From Marivirga arenosa (GTDB taxonomy: Bacteria; Bacteroidota; Bacteroidia; Cytophagales; Cyclobacteriaceae): a stretch of DNA of 64,000 nt. Made by a program: the position numbers and the translations under genes. The notes under the pieces were generated by a model. That model saw only the letters and a program-made list of their open reading frames with translations, made no database searches and was not told where the DNA came from. The stretch covers positions 62,001 to 126,000 of the forward strand of contig NZ_CP129970.2 in the NCBI RefSeq assembly GCF_030503895.2, given 5' to 3'. Positions 27,558-36,163 of this stretch are shown here, piece by piece; position 1 is the stretch's first letter; each line of letters opens with the position of its first letter.

Positions 27558-29393
27558 ATGATTGAATTAGCAAGTATTTTAGTGTTAGGAGTTTTTGCTC
27601 AATGGCTAGCTTGGAAAATAAAACAGCCAGCAATTCTCCCACTAATTATTATCGGTCTTTTGGTGGGGCCGGTATCTACTTTCTTTACGCCAGATGGTGT
27701 TAAATTAATCGATGGAGATAATATTTTCTCTGGAGATCTTTTATTCTCTTTTGTATCCTTATCAGTAGGTGTTATTCTATTTGAAGGTGGCTTAACCTTA
27801 AATTTAAAGGAAGTAAGAACGGTCGCTAGTACTGTAAGAAACTTGTTGATTGTTGGGGTATTAGTGACTTTTGTAGGGGGAACAATAGCTGCTGTGGCAA
27901 TTTTAGACTTAAGTCTTTCAATGGCCTTACTTTTTGGAGGGCTAATCATTGTATCAGGGCCAACCGTAGTTTTGCCAATTTTGAGGAACGTAAGGCCAAA
28001 TGCAAAAATAAATACCATTCTAAAATGGGAAGGGATTTTAATTGATCCATTAGGCGCATTAATAGCCGTTTTGGTATATGAATTCATAAAAAGCTCTTCA
28101 AATGGAGAGTATTATACTGTTGAAGCACTTAAGGATTTCTTTATCACTATTTCAGTCGGCTTCTTTATTGGTGGGTTTGGCGCAGTTCTTATCTGGTACA
28201 TAATTAGTAAAAATAAAATCCCAGATTATTTAAGAAATGTTATTACACTAGGTACTGTTATTCTAGTATTCTCCCTTTCAGATATGTTACAAAAAGAAGC
28301 GGGTTTATTAGCAACTACCATAATGGGAATAGTATTGGCAAACCTAAAACTTGATGATTTTAAAAAAATACTTTCATTTAAAGAAGATATAAGTTTAATA
28401 CTTGTAACTGTTCTTTTTATTTTACTCTCTAGTAGAATAAATATTGATCAAATAGAGCAACTGGGAACCAGAAGTTTGGTATTATTTGCAGTTGTGATAT
28501 TTGTCTTGCGTCCATTAGGCGTATGGCTCAGTTCAATAGGTTCTACTCTTCGCTGGCAGGAAAAACTATTTGTATCATGGATAGGCCCCAGGGGAATAGT
28601 AGCTGCAGCCGTTGCTTCACTATTTTCTCTAGACTTAATTAGTACTTCCGCCACAAGCTCCACTATTAAAACTGAAGCAGAACTGTTACTTCCATTGGTA
28701 TTTTTGGTGATCGTTGGAACTGTAATTATTCAAGGTACAAGTGCAAAATACGTTGGAAAGTGGTTAGGCGTATTAAGAAAAGAACCTCAAGGAGTTTTAT
28801 TTGTTGGGGCAAATGAAATTGCTAAAAAGTTAGCCTTGTTCCTTAAAAAAGAAGGCTTCTATGTTTTGTTAGCAGATACTGCCAAACACAATGTTAATGA
28901 AGCTAGAAAATTAAATTTACCAGTATATGAAGGGAATATTTTATCAGAAGAGATCTTTGAAGAAATTGATTTATCCCAAATAGGTAAAATGATGGCTGTA
29001 ACCAGTAATTCAGGCATTAATTCTTTGGCTTTAAACTGGTTCGATAATGAATTAGGACTAGAAAATACCTATAGAATTGTGAGTAAAGAAGAAGCTGAAA
29101 ATGAAAATCTACCGTTACCTAAAAATGTGTTATTCAAATCTCGATTAGATTACCTAAGCTTAAATCATTTACTTAGACAAAATAGTGAAATTTCAGAAGT
29201 GAAATTTTATGGTGAGGCAGAATATGAAGAATTCTTAGAAGAAAAGGGAAAAACCATAATTCCACTATTCATTATTACCTCAGAAAAGAAACTACATATA
29301 ATTTCTGGTTACCCTGAAGAAGTAGGGAAAGATGATCGACTTATATTCTTAAAAAATAAGAATTACAATATGACTAGTAATAAAAACGATTAA
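27558..29393 (+). CDS. Cation/proton antiporter (CPA1/NhaP type) with TrkA-N-like domain
   Basis: The first 410 residues form about 12 membrane helices, with the family segments SVGVILFEGGLTL near residue 72, GGLIIVSGPTVVLPILR near 127 and WEGILIDPLGAL near 155, where the Asp is the probable ion-binding residue. Residues about 415-611 are a soluble RCK/TrkA-N-like regulatory domain (G-V-L-F-V-G-A-N-E-I-A-K). It probably exchanges Na+ or K+ for H+ for pH and salt homeostasis, fitting a marine habitat. Transcribed alone; 161 bases separate it from the kinase. Confidence 0.88.
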   Translation: MIELASILVLGVFAQWLAWKIKQPAILPLIIIGLLVGPVSTFFTPDGVKLIDGDNIFSGDLLFSFVSLSVGVILFEGGLTLNLKEVRTVASTVRNLLIVGVLVTFVGGTIAAVAILDLSLSMALLFGGLIIVSGPTVVLPILRNVRPNAKINTILKWEGILIDPLGALIAVLVYEFIKSSSNGEYYTVEALKDFFITISVGFFIGGFGAVLIWYIISKNKIPDYLRNVITLGTVILVFSLSDMLQKEAGLLATTIMGIVLANLKLDDFKKILSFKEDISLILVTVLFILLSSRINIDQIEQLGTRSLVLFAVVIFVLRPLGVWLSSIGSTLRWQEKLFVSWIGPRGIVAAAVASLFSLDLISTSATSSTIKTEAELLLPLVFLVIVGTVIIQGTSAKYVGKWLGVLRKEPQGVLFVGANEIAKKLALFLKKEGFYVLLADTAKHNVNEARKLNLPVYEGNILSEEIFEEIDLSQIGKMMAVTSNSGINSLALNWFDNELGLENTYRIVSKEEAENENLPLPKNVLFKSRLDYLSLNHLLRQNSEISEVKFYGEAEYEEFLEEKGKTIIPLFIITSEKKLHIISGYPEEVGKDDRLIFLKNKNYNMTSNKND

Positions 29394-29444
29394 TAGTTTT
29401 TCGATTAATAGGCTAAAAACACACATATAAATAGCTTTTAAGGC

Positions 29445-29475
29445 TTTGGAAACTAATTAATTAGTTCTATATTTA
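29445..29475 (+). promoter_or_regulatory. Promoter of the blaI-like operon
   Basis: TTTG (29445-29448), 19 bases, then TATATTTA (29468-29475). This is one base short of the Bacteroidota consensus TAnnTTTG. The predicted start falls inside the TTATCGAAATCA motif, so the repressor may act there. Confidence 0.55.
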
Positions 29476-29484
29476 TCGAAATCA
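29473..29484 (+). promoter_or_regulatory. TTATCGAAATCA repeat, copy 3 (before the BlaI-like gene)
   Basis: Exact copy of the 12-mer, ending 12 bases before the ATG at 29497 and overlapping the predicted transcription start. Confidence 0.35.
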
Positions 29485-29496
29485 AATAGGGAACAA

Positions 29497-29856
29497 ATGC
29501 AAACATTAACAAGAGCCGAAGAAGAAATCATGCATAAGCTTTGGGAGCTTAAAAAAGCTTATGTAAAAGAAGTTTTAGAAACTTTACCTTCTCCAAAACC
29601 AGCCTATAATACCGTAAGTACTATCATTAGAATATTAGAGAAAAAAGGAGTAGTTGGGCACGAAAAGACTGGTAAAAGTTATTTATATTATCCTATCTTA
29701 AAGAAAGATGAATATAAAAAACAAAGCTTAAAAAAATTAATATCTGGATATTTCGAAGGATCATTTGCGAATATGGCATCATTTTTTGCTAAAGAAGAAA
29801 ATTTAAGCAAGGAGGAATTAGATGAAGTACTTCAACATATCAAAGAACAAAAATAG
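29497..29856 (+). CDS. BlaI/MecI/CopY family transcriptional repressor
   Basis: 119 residues. The winged-helix domain starts LTRAEEEIMHKLWELKKAYVK and contains the recognition helix YNTVSTIIRILEKKGVVGHE near residue 48, followed by the short C-terminal dimerisation part. Members are cleaved or inactivated by a partner BlaR1/MecR1 receptor. The next gene encodes such a partner and begins on the last base of this stop codon (GTG at 29856), so the two are translationally coupled. No beta-lactamase gene is nearby, so the regulon is unknown. Confidence 0.94.
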   Translation: MQTLTRAEEEIMHKLWELKKAYVKEVLETLPSPKPAYNTVSTIIRILEKKGVVGHEKTGKSYLYYPILKKDEYKKQSLKKLISGYFEGSFANMASFFAKEENLSKEELDEVLQHIKEQK

Positions 29857-31112
29857 TGGATAGCATTATTTACATTTTAAAAGCACATCTATTATTTATT
29901 ATACTTGGAAGTTTTTTTCACTTTTTCCTTAGAAAAGAAAAAAACTTCCACTTTAATAGGTTTTATCTTTTAGGAGCATATTTCATTAGTATTATTGCTC
30001 CTTTTCTAGAATTTAATTTTTTTAACACCGTAATCATTATAGATACCTCTATTGTTGAAAACAGCATTAATGATTCGAAAATAATACAAGAAAGCGTTGG
30101 GAATGCTGGAACTAGCTTAAACCTTTATCAGATTCTGAAATATGTCTATTTAACTCTCTGTATTGGTTCTGTATCTATTTTCATAATAAGATTTATTAAA
30201 AGTTATTCTCAATTTAATCTAGTAATTAGAAACTCAAAATTTGACTACAGATCAAAAGTATATTGGGTAGAAAATGATATTCCAGCACTTACATTTATTA
30301 CCAAAACACTTTTACCACTTAAGCTACAAAATAATCAAGAGAAAGATATCATAATTAAACATGAAGAATCACATCGGAAAGGACTTCATTTTATTGATAT
30401 ATTTTGTATAGAATTGTGCTCATCAATTTTAATTCTTAATCCATTAAATCGATTGATCAAACGGTATGTAGTTGAAAATCATGAATACATAGCTGACCAT
30501 TACGCAAGCAAAGCAACAGAAAAGAATAATTATGTGAATTTATTAATTAGAGAGACTGTAAATAACAATTCATTCAAACTAGCTAGCTTTTTCGCTAAAC
30601 CTAGCATATTGAATAGATTAGATATGCTAAAAAATAATAATACTTCAAGTAATAAGACAATAGTAGCTGCTCTCCTATTCTTTATCACTTCATTTATATT
30701 TTCATGTAACTTCAATCAAAACGAAGAAATAGTTTTAGCAAAGGATATTAATACTGCTACTGTTGAAGAAGCAATCCAAATTACTGATAAAATTTTCAAC
30801 GTAGTTGAGAAACAAGCTGAACCTAAAAATGGAATTCAAGAGTTCTATAATCAGCTATCAGAAGAAATGGAAGGACTTTACCCTGAAGAAGCCATTGAAA
30901 ACAAAATAGAAGGTGTAGTGTATTTACAATTCATTATTGAAAAAGATGGAAGCTTTTCTAATATTCAAGCCGTAAAAGGAATTGGCTATGGTTGTGATGA
31001 ATTGGCCATTGAAGTTCTGAAAAAACAAGGAAAGTGGAACCCTGGTAAACAGAATGGAAATATTGTACGATCTAGAAGAGTTATCCCCATAAGATTTCAA
31101 ATTAATTCATAA
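29856..31112 (+). CDS. M56/BlaR1-family membrane metallopeptidase with TonB C-terminal domain
   Basis: 418 residues from a GTG start. The N-terminal third has several membrane helices, then the zinc site H169-E-E-S-H173 with the downstream HEYIADHYA block, typical of the M56 peptidases. A further helix (about 270-285) leads to a C-terminal TonB-like domain (about 330-418: GVVYLQFIIEKDGSFSN, then C-D-E-L-A and WNPGKQNG, ending RRVIPIRFQI). Classical BlaR1 carries a penicillin-binding domain instead. The fusion to a TonB-like domain is a Bacteroidota speciality. It should sense a periplasmic event and cleave or release the BlaI-like repressor. Confidence 0.88.
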   Translation: MDSIIYILKAHLLFIILGSFFHFFLRKEKNFHFNRFYLLGAYFISIIAPFLEFNFFNTVIIIDTSIVENSINDSKIIQESVGNAGTSLNLYQILKYVYLTLCIGSVSIFIIRFIKSYSQFNLVIRNSKFDYRSKVYWVENDIPALTFITKTLLPLKLQNNQEKDIIIKHEESHRKGLHFIDIFCIELCSSILILNPLNRLIKRYVVENHEYIADHYASKATEKNNYVNLLIRETVNNNSFKLASFFAKPSILNRLDMLKNNNTSSNKTIVAALLFFITSFIFSCNFNQNEEIVLAKDINTATVEEAIQITDKIFNVVEKQAEPKNGIQEFYNQLSEEMEGLYPEEAIENKIEGVVYLQFIIEKDGSFSNIQAVKGIGYGCDELAIEVLKKQGKWNPGKQNGNIVRSRRVIPIRFQINS

Positions 31113-31582
31113 TGAAATTCTTTTTTAGTTTTATACTGATCATTTCAATTTTCAACATTCAAGAACCTGAAGTCAAAAACCAAAAATTAGTCCTTCAGGC
31201 TGCATTAAACATAGAAGAATTTCAGGAGCATTTTAATAATTCACCACGATATGTGCGTTCTAATGATAGAAAAGAAGTTTTCATGTTGGATTTCCCGGAA
31301 TTATTGAATGATGAAATAGAATTAACAATACGTGACAAAACCATAAAGTTTATATCAGAAAATGAAATAGATGAACCTGCCAGAAAGTACTTTATTGAAG
31401 TAGATGAATTCAGATTAAATAATAAAAAGGCTTCTATCCAATTATCGTATCAGAATGCGAAAATGTATCATGAAACTAAGGAAAAACTAATTTTAGAAGT
31501 AAAATTAAATCTTAAAAATTCTGAAGACTGGGTGATACAGAAGTATGAATTAGAAAAAGTAAGTACTAATACTTCCGATTAA
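31112..31582 (+). CDS. Small exported protein of unknown function
   Basis: 156 residues, starting on the last base of the upstream stop (ATG 31112). The N-terminus is a signal peptide (KFFFSFILIISIFNI). The remainder is rich in K, E, N and L with beta-type alternation and shows no known catalytic motif. It belongs to the blaI-blaR1-like operon by overlap and may be a periplasmic accessory of the sensor. I do not recognise the family. It overlaps the convergent gene by 17 bases. Confidence 0.65.
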   Translation: MKFFFSFILIISIFNIQEPEVKNQKLVLQAALNIEEFQEHFNNSPRYVRSNDRKEVFMLDFPELLNDEIELTIRDKTIKFISENEIDEPARKYFIEVDEFRLNNKKASIQLSYQNAKMYHETKEKLILEVKLNLKNSEDWVIQKYELEKVSTNTSD

Positions 31583-32102
31583 GAATTTCAGCATAAACTA
31601 TTGCCTTTTTCGCACTTTCAGGATCAGATAAACCTTCTCTTATTTCTCGAGCGAAATTATTATCATCAGATTTATCCTCAAACTCAGCGAATCGATTTGA
31701 TCGTATTTCAACTTCTTCTATATCAACTAACTCATCTATACTTTTAAGTTTTTCTCCTTTTTTGTATAGTTCTTTTAAAGTTTCATCAGCATTTCTATAA
31801 TCTTCAGCACTCACTTCTTGATCCATAGGCCGTTCTTCAACCTGGTCAGAAAGCGGTTTTATTTCATCACCATCTCTTAAAATGGTTTCCTCTTCATTGG
31901 TTGATTGTTCTTCTTGATTATGACCAGACAATTCAGCTAATATTTCCTCAAAAGTTTTAGGTCTGTTTTCTTTAGCTTGATCAGATGAAGGAGATTTTTG
32001 TACCTCTTTTCTTGTAACAGGCTTTTCCTTCTTTCCCTTTCCTTTAAAAAGAAAATAAAGAATTGACAGCACTATATATATGAGAATCTTATAATCATCC
32101 AT
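31566..32102 (-). CDS. Small single-pass acidic membrane protein of unknown function
   Basis: 178 residues with one N-terminal membrane helix (about 4-19: ILIYIVLSILYFLF), then a basic stretch (K-G-K-G-K-K-E-K) and a long, acidic low-complexity region. The C-terminus ends in an ordered segment (S-A-K-K-A-I-V-Y-A-E-I-L-N-R-K-Y). That tail pattern is seen in uncharacterised Bacteroidota proteins. The basic-after-helix pattern suggests a cytoplasmic C-terminal part. It is followed by the SpoIIE gene 60 bases upstream in transcription order; function unknown. Confidence 0.6.
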   Translation of the reverse strand: MDDYKILIYIVLSILYFLFKGKGKKEKPVTRKEVQKSPSSDQAKENRPKTFEEILAELSGHNQEEQSTNEEETILRDGDEIKPLSDQVEERPMDQEVSAEDYRNADETLKELYKKGEKLKSIDELVDIEEVEIRSNRFAEFEDKSDDNNFAREIREGLSDPESAKKAIVYAEILNRKY

Positions 32103-32162
32103 AAAATAAAATTACTAAACTAATTTTGAATTTAGTATGAAATTCAAATAATTAATGGATTA

Positions 32163-33686
32163 TTATAACTTAAAACCTATCAATAATACATCATCAGTTT
32201 GACTGTATCCGTATTTCCATTCATCGAACTCTTTATTGAGAAGGAACTTCTGATCATTCATTTCTTTAACTGAAACTTCCCTTAAAAGCTTTTTCAAACG
32301 ACCTACCAAATATTTCTTATCATTCGGTCCGCCAAATTGATCTTGATAACCATCAGAATACATATAATAGGTATATGCTGAATTGAAAGGTATTTCATGA
32401 GTAGTAAAACTTTCATCATTTTGAATTTTACGCTTACCTCCAATAGAAATCTTATCACCTTTAACTACATTAATTTCTTGCTTATCATCAATATATACTA
32501 ATGGATTTTTAGCACCAGCAAATTGGATGGTTTTATTTTTTTCATCAATAACGGCTATGGCAGCATCCATACCGTCTTGGTTTTCTGTTTCCGACTGCTT
32601 TAGGTAATTACAAACTCCTTCATGTAGTTTATTTAATATTTCAGCAGGATCAGTTATTCCTTCTTGTAATACAACCTGATTCATATTAGTATCTCCTACT
32701 AATGACATAAAAGCTCCAGGAACCCCATGCCCTGTACAATCTATGGCCGCAATTATTTTTTTACCATTGATCTCGGCAGCCCAGTAAAAGTCACCTGATA
32801 CAATATCTCTTGGAAGAAATAATATAAATGAGTTAGGCAACATCCCTTTCACATAAGCATCTGTAGGAAGCATTGCAGATTGTATTCTCTGAGCATATCG
32901 AATACTTCCAATTATATCTCTATTCTGCTTTTCAATATATTCCTTTTGAGACTGCATTGCATCCCTTTGTGAAAGAATTTCTTCCTTCTGCATTTTTAGC
33001 TCTTCATTTTGCTCAGAAATTTGATCACTTTTAAATCTTAATTCCTTTTGAGCTTTAATCAAACTCTGATTTCTTTCTTGTAATTCAAAATGAGCCTCCT
33101 GTAAAGCTACTCTATGCATGAAGTTATTTTTCATGATATAGTACCTAAATGCAGCCATAGAAAAAGCAGCTATTCCTACTACTATTAGTATATTAACTCC
33201 TTTCATTAGAAAATAATCTAATACGCTAGCCTCACAAAAATAAGTGTGAACTAAAACTTGAATCAGAAATACTGCAAAGAAGTTTATAACAAAATAGAAA
33301 GGTCTTAGAATTACCAAAACAGCACTAGTAATAAATACTGTAACCATTGAAATCATATAAGTCATCCAATCATTACAATCTACCATATAGGCTGCTGATG
33401 TAAACAAGCATAACGCTATTACCTCAAATAGTAACTCATGACTAAACTTAAATTTTTGATGAAGTAGGAATACTAAACCTACCACCACTGAAGGCCCATA
33501 ACGAAAGGCATACCAGATGTTAATATCTGTCTTTTCAATAGATAATTCAGGAATTGTACTTAGTGGAAATAAAAATATAACCAATAGCGCTCCCCAGCGA
33601 GCATAAACATGACCAATTCGTTTATACTCCGCTTCCCACTTCTCATTCAAGTTTATACCAAAACTATCTGCTAGATTTAAATTCAT
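32163..33686 (-). CDS. Membrane-bound SpoIIE-type PP2C phosphatase
   Basis: 507 residues. The N-terminal 200 residues hold about six membrane helices, followed by a coiled coil (200-265, rich in Q, E and K with NEELKMQKEEIL). The phosphatase core follows: FLPRDIVSGDFYWA near residue 290, the metal-binding A-I-D-C-T-G-H-G-V-P-G-A-F-M-S block near 315, and a late Y-M-Y-S-D-G-Y-Q-D-Q-F-G-G near 455. Such proteins reverse serine/threonine phosphorylation, usually of anti-sigma factor antagonists. No anti-sigma partner is adjacent. It is a common signalling type in Bacteroidota. Confidence 0.92.
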   Translation of the reverse strand: MNLNLADSFGINLNEKWEAEYKRIGHVYARWGALLVIFLFPLSTIPELSIEKTDINIWYAFRYGPSVVVGLVFLLHQKFKFSHELLFEVIALCLFTSAAYMVDCNDWMTYMISMVTVFITSAVLVILRPFYFVINFFAVFLIQVLVHTYFCEASVLDYFLMKGVNILIVVGIAAFSMAAFRYYIMKNNFMHRVALQEAHFELQERNQSLIKAQKELRFKSDQISEQNEELKMQKEEILSQRDAMQSQKEYIEKQNRDIIGSIRYAQRIQSAMLPTDAYVKGMLPNSFILFLPRDIVSGDFYWAAEINGKKIIAAIDCTGHGVPGAFMSLVGDTNMNQVVLQEGITDPAEILNKLHEGVCNYLKQSETENQDGMDAAIAVIDEKNKTIQFAGAKNPLVYIDDKQEINVVKGDKISIGGKRKIQNDESFTTHEIPFNSAYTYYMYSDGYQDQFGGPNDKKYLVGRLKKLLREVSVKEMNDQKFLLNKEFDEWKYGYSQTDDVLLIGFKL

Positions 33687-33745
33687 CTATATTATTAAAA
33701 AGTTTTATGCGAGATTAACAGCTTTATATCAAAAATAAAAATAGT

Positions 33746-35917
33746 TTATCGAAAATGAGGATAAACGTGATCTTTCATAAGAGATTGCACTTTTCTACGT
33801 AACCATCGCCTTCTTATATGCTTTATCTGTTCATCATAATCTTGCTTTATATTAATTTTATATGCAGGTGTATCTACTTGATTAGCTTCATTCACCCAAA
33901 CAGAATGAATTGTAAAAGCAAACTGTAGCTCTTCGTGATCTAACTTAGCGACAGGACCTTTACTTAAATCAGAGGCATCAAAAATCCATATTTCAGAGAA
34001 GTAAGATTTACTTTGATGTACATTTTGCTCCTCTCCTATTACGGTACATAAAATATAACCATTCAAAGATTCCGGAATATCACTATTTGGAGATTTACTA
34101 GGTACAAATTGTAATGACCACATATAGGTGTTTTTAGGAAAACTGTAATGATCGGTAGCTTTCATCGAATCAGTTTCTACTGTTTCTAAAACGAAGGGAG
34201 CACCCTTTTTAGTGAACTCGATCATTTGTTCTGCTGAGTATGTCCTATTCCTATTTGGGTCTTTGTATAATCTATACATAAAATCTGTAAGTAATTGATC
34301 ATTAAGACCATAAGCCTGCCAGAAAATATGCTTTATTTCACCTACATTTCTATCTGGTGAAAGCATATCTTTGTAAGTATATAATCCTACTCCCCATGTG
34401 TGTGGACCTGGATCTTTCTCTCCTGGTTTTCCTTCCAAATGCAAAAATCTAGTTTGATCTTCTAAATTATCTCGATTTTTCACATCGATCACAATCTTTC
34501 CGATTTTACCAATATCCATTTCACCCACTGCAAGCATCCCCACTTTTTGAGGATCAATTGGACTTCCATTTATTTTACATTCATCATAATATCTAACCCA
34601 TTCTGCTGGACAAGCGCTACAATTATGAGCAGCATGAAGAGTTAATATGCCATTTGGATTGTCGTAATTAGCTGAAAAATGAACTGTCTCAAGTGGTAAA
34701 ACAACCTTATGTGCTTTTACTTCTTTTACATTAGGTTGTAAATCTTTTCGATGAACAATATAAAGGGTAGAATAATCATTTTGAGCTCCATCTAACAACT
34801 CTCTCAAAAATGAATCAATTCTTTCATTATTAGGGAAAGGGTTATTGAGCATTACATCTAGTGTAAACTTGAAATTGGTATCTGCTAAAAGAACATAATC
34901 CTTACTAAAACCTAGTTGATGCATATTATGCTCAATGTCTATATTTGAGCCATCCTCATTAACTATTTTATACGATATCGGTGTTTTTTCTCCTTTCCAC
35001 TTCACTAAATAGACCGCATTTTCATTAGAAAAATGTCTTCCAATCAATTTCCAGTAAAAGGCTTTTACCTTATCCCAAAAAGACTTTTTTTCCTTCTCAG
35101 CTGCTTCATGATAAAAGAAATCATTTACCTCTTTAACAACTTGTTCTTTATCCTCTATCTTTTCCCATCTGCTAATTCTTTCTTCTAATCTAGCCTCAAG
35201 TTCTTCCTCACTACTGAATAATAGATGAAATATTTCAGTAGCACTTAATAAATTTCGAGTGGTTTTAGTGAAATTAACACTAAAGACCTCCTGCGTCTCT
35301 GGATCATAAACAGGATGCGCAGAAGTTAGCACCATAGGAAAAGGATTATTTAAAAATGGTGGAGTTCCTGCTCTCCAGAATTTGTTCTCTCCAATAGGTG
35401 TAATTAAATCAATACTTTCGGGATCAAACTCAAATGGCCTACCTGCATCGAAAGTAGCCAATAATCTCGCCTGCGGATCACCGGGTGTTCTGAATGGAGT
35501 GATGGCTGTATTGAGCTGGTTTCTAGTACCCAATTTCATAGACATCCTTGCTAGCCCCCTATTCTTAAATGCAATATCAGCATAAGGATTATTAGGATTT
35601 AATATTGGACTTGAAGCTATATCAGCATAATAACAAGGAGTTTTCAATATCCTTGTTTTTAATTTGATTTTACCTTCTTCTGTAAAGTCAAAGCGATACA
35701 TATACCCATCACCATTTATAACAGGTGATCCAAATTCTTGATTAAATTCACCATTTGGCAATTTTCGTTCATAAGGTAAGCCACCGCTATTAACGGTTCC
35801 TGCTCCCGAGTTGATAAATACGAATCCCGATAAATCCTTAGGGATCTCACCTTCTTTAACTTTTAATTCTACATCTAGTGGTTCGCGTGTTGAGGTGAGC
35901 AAATTAGGATGACTCAT
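33746..35917 (-). CDS. Carotenoid oxygenase family protein (RPE65-like)
   Basis: Non-heme iron enzymes that cleave carotenoids, stilbenes or related double bonds. The start ATG 35917 gives 723 residues; the upstream in-frame ATG at 35971 adds 18 basic residues with no family resemblance. Four His suited as iron ligands occur in order: S-A-H-P-V-Y, D-I-E-H-N-M-H, A-A-H-N-C-S and T-I-H-S-V-W. The opening G-F-V-F-I-N-S-G and G-D-G-Y-M-Y-R-F-D-F blocks fit the propeller. It is about 200 residues longer than usual, mainly through an E/K-rich insert around 225-275. The substrate is unknown. Confidence 0.85.
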   Translation of the reverse strand: MSHPNLLTSTREPLDVELKVKEGEIPKDLSGFVFINSGAGTVNSGGLPYERKLPNGEFNQEFGSPVINGDGYMYRFDFTEEGKIKLKTRILKTPCYYADIASSPILNPNNPYADIAFKNRGLARMSMKLGTRNQLNTAITPFRTPGDPQARLLATFDAGRPFEFDPESIDLITPIGENKFWRAGTPPFLNNPFPMVLTSAHPVYDPETQEVFSVNFTKTTRNLLSATEIFHLLFSSEEELEARLEERISRWEKIEDKEQVVKEVNDFFYHEAAEKEKKSFWDKVKAFYWKLIGRHFSNENAVYLVKWKGEKTPISYKIVNEDGSNIDIEHNMHQLGFSKDYVLLADTNFKFTLDVMLNNPFPNNERIDSFLRELLDGAQNDYSTLYIVHRKDLQPNVKEVKAHKVVLPLETVHFSANYDNPNGILTLHAAHNCSACPAEWVRYYDECKINGSPIDPQKVGMLAVGEMDIGKIGKIVIDVKNRDNLEDQTRFLHLEGKPGEKDPGPHTWGVGLYTYKDMLSPDRNVGEIKHIFWQAYGLNDQLLTDFMYRLYKDPNRNRTYSAEQMIEFTKKGAPFVLETVETDSMKATDHYSFPKNTYMWSLQFVPSKSPNSDIPESLNGYILCTVIGEEQNVHQSKSYFSEIWIFDASDLSKGPVAKLDHEELQFAFTIHSVWVNEANQVDTPAYKINIKQDYDEQIKHIRRRWLRRKVQSLMKDHVYPHFR

Positions 35918-36068
35918 AGTTTTGGTTTTTAATAATTGATGTTTAGAAACACATAAATAATAAAATTTCAATTAATAATTGAGTGATTTAAATATTATTT
36001 ACAAATTCATTTATTGTCTATAACAACAAATACATCTCTATTTTAAAGCGATGCTTATAAATTCAATT

Positions 36069-36088
36069 TTTTAAGGATATCCTTAAAA
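36069..36088. repeat. 20-bp perfect palindrome in the carotenoid oxygenase / smc divergent gap
   Basis: Half-site TTTTAAGGAT followed at once by its reverse complement ATCCTTAAAA. Outside it the repeat continues imperfectly with CAAT/ATTG. It sits in the 246-base divergent region, 29 bases from a TAnnTTTG box that faces smc. It has no loop, so a dimeric-protein operator is likelier than an RNA hairpin. Confidence 0.5.
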
Positions 36089-36116
36089 TTGATTACTCAC
36101 TTCTCATAATAAATTA

Positions 36117-36124
36117 TAAATTTG
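36117..36124 (+). promoter_or_regulatory. Candidate -7 promoter element of smc
   Basis: TAAATTTG matches the TAnnTTTG consensus and lies 39 bases before the smc ATG. No TTTG occurs at the optimal distance upstream, so the -33 part is weak. Confidence 0.4.
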
Positions 36125-36163
36125 TTATCCGCTTTTTTTGCGCAAAGTATTTGAGATTGAAAT

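Noticed and set aside
29387-29411. Tandem CGATTAATAG repeat after the antiporter
   Set aside because: Two copies only, the first partly inside the stop region; too short and AT-rich to call a functional repeat.
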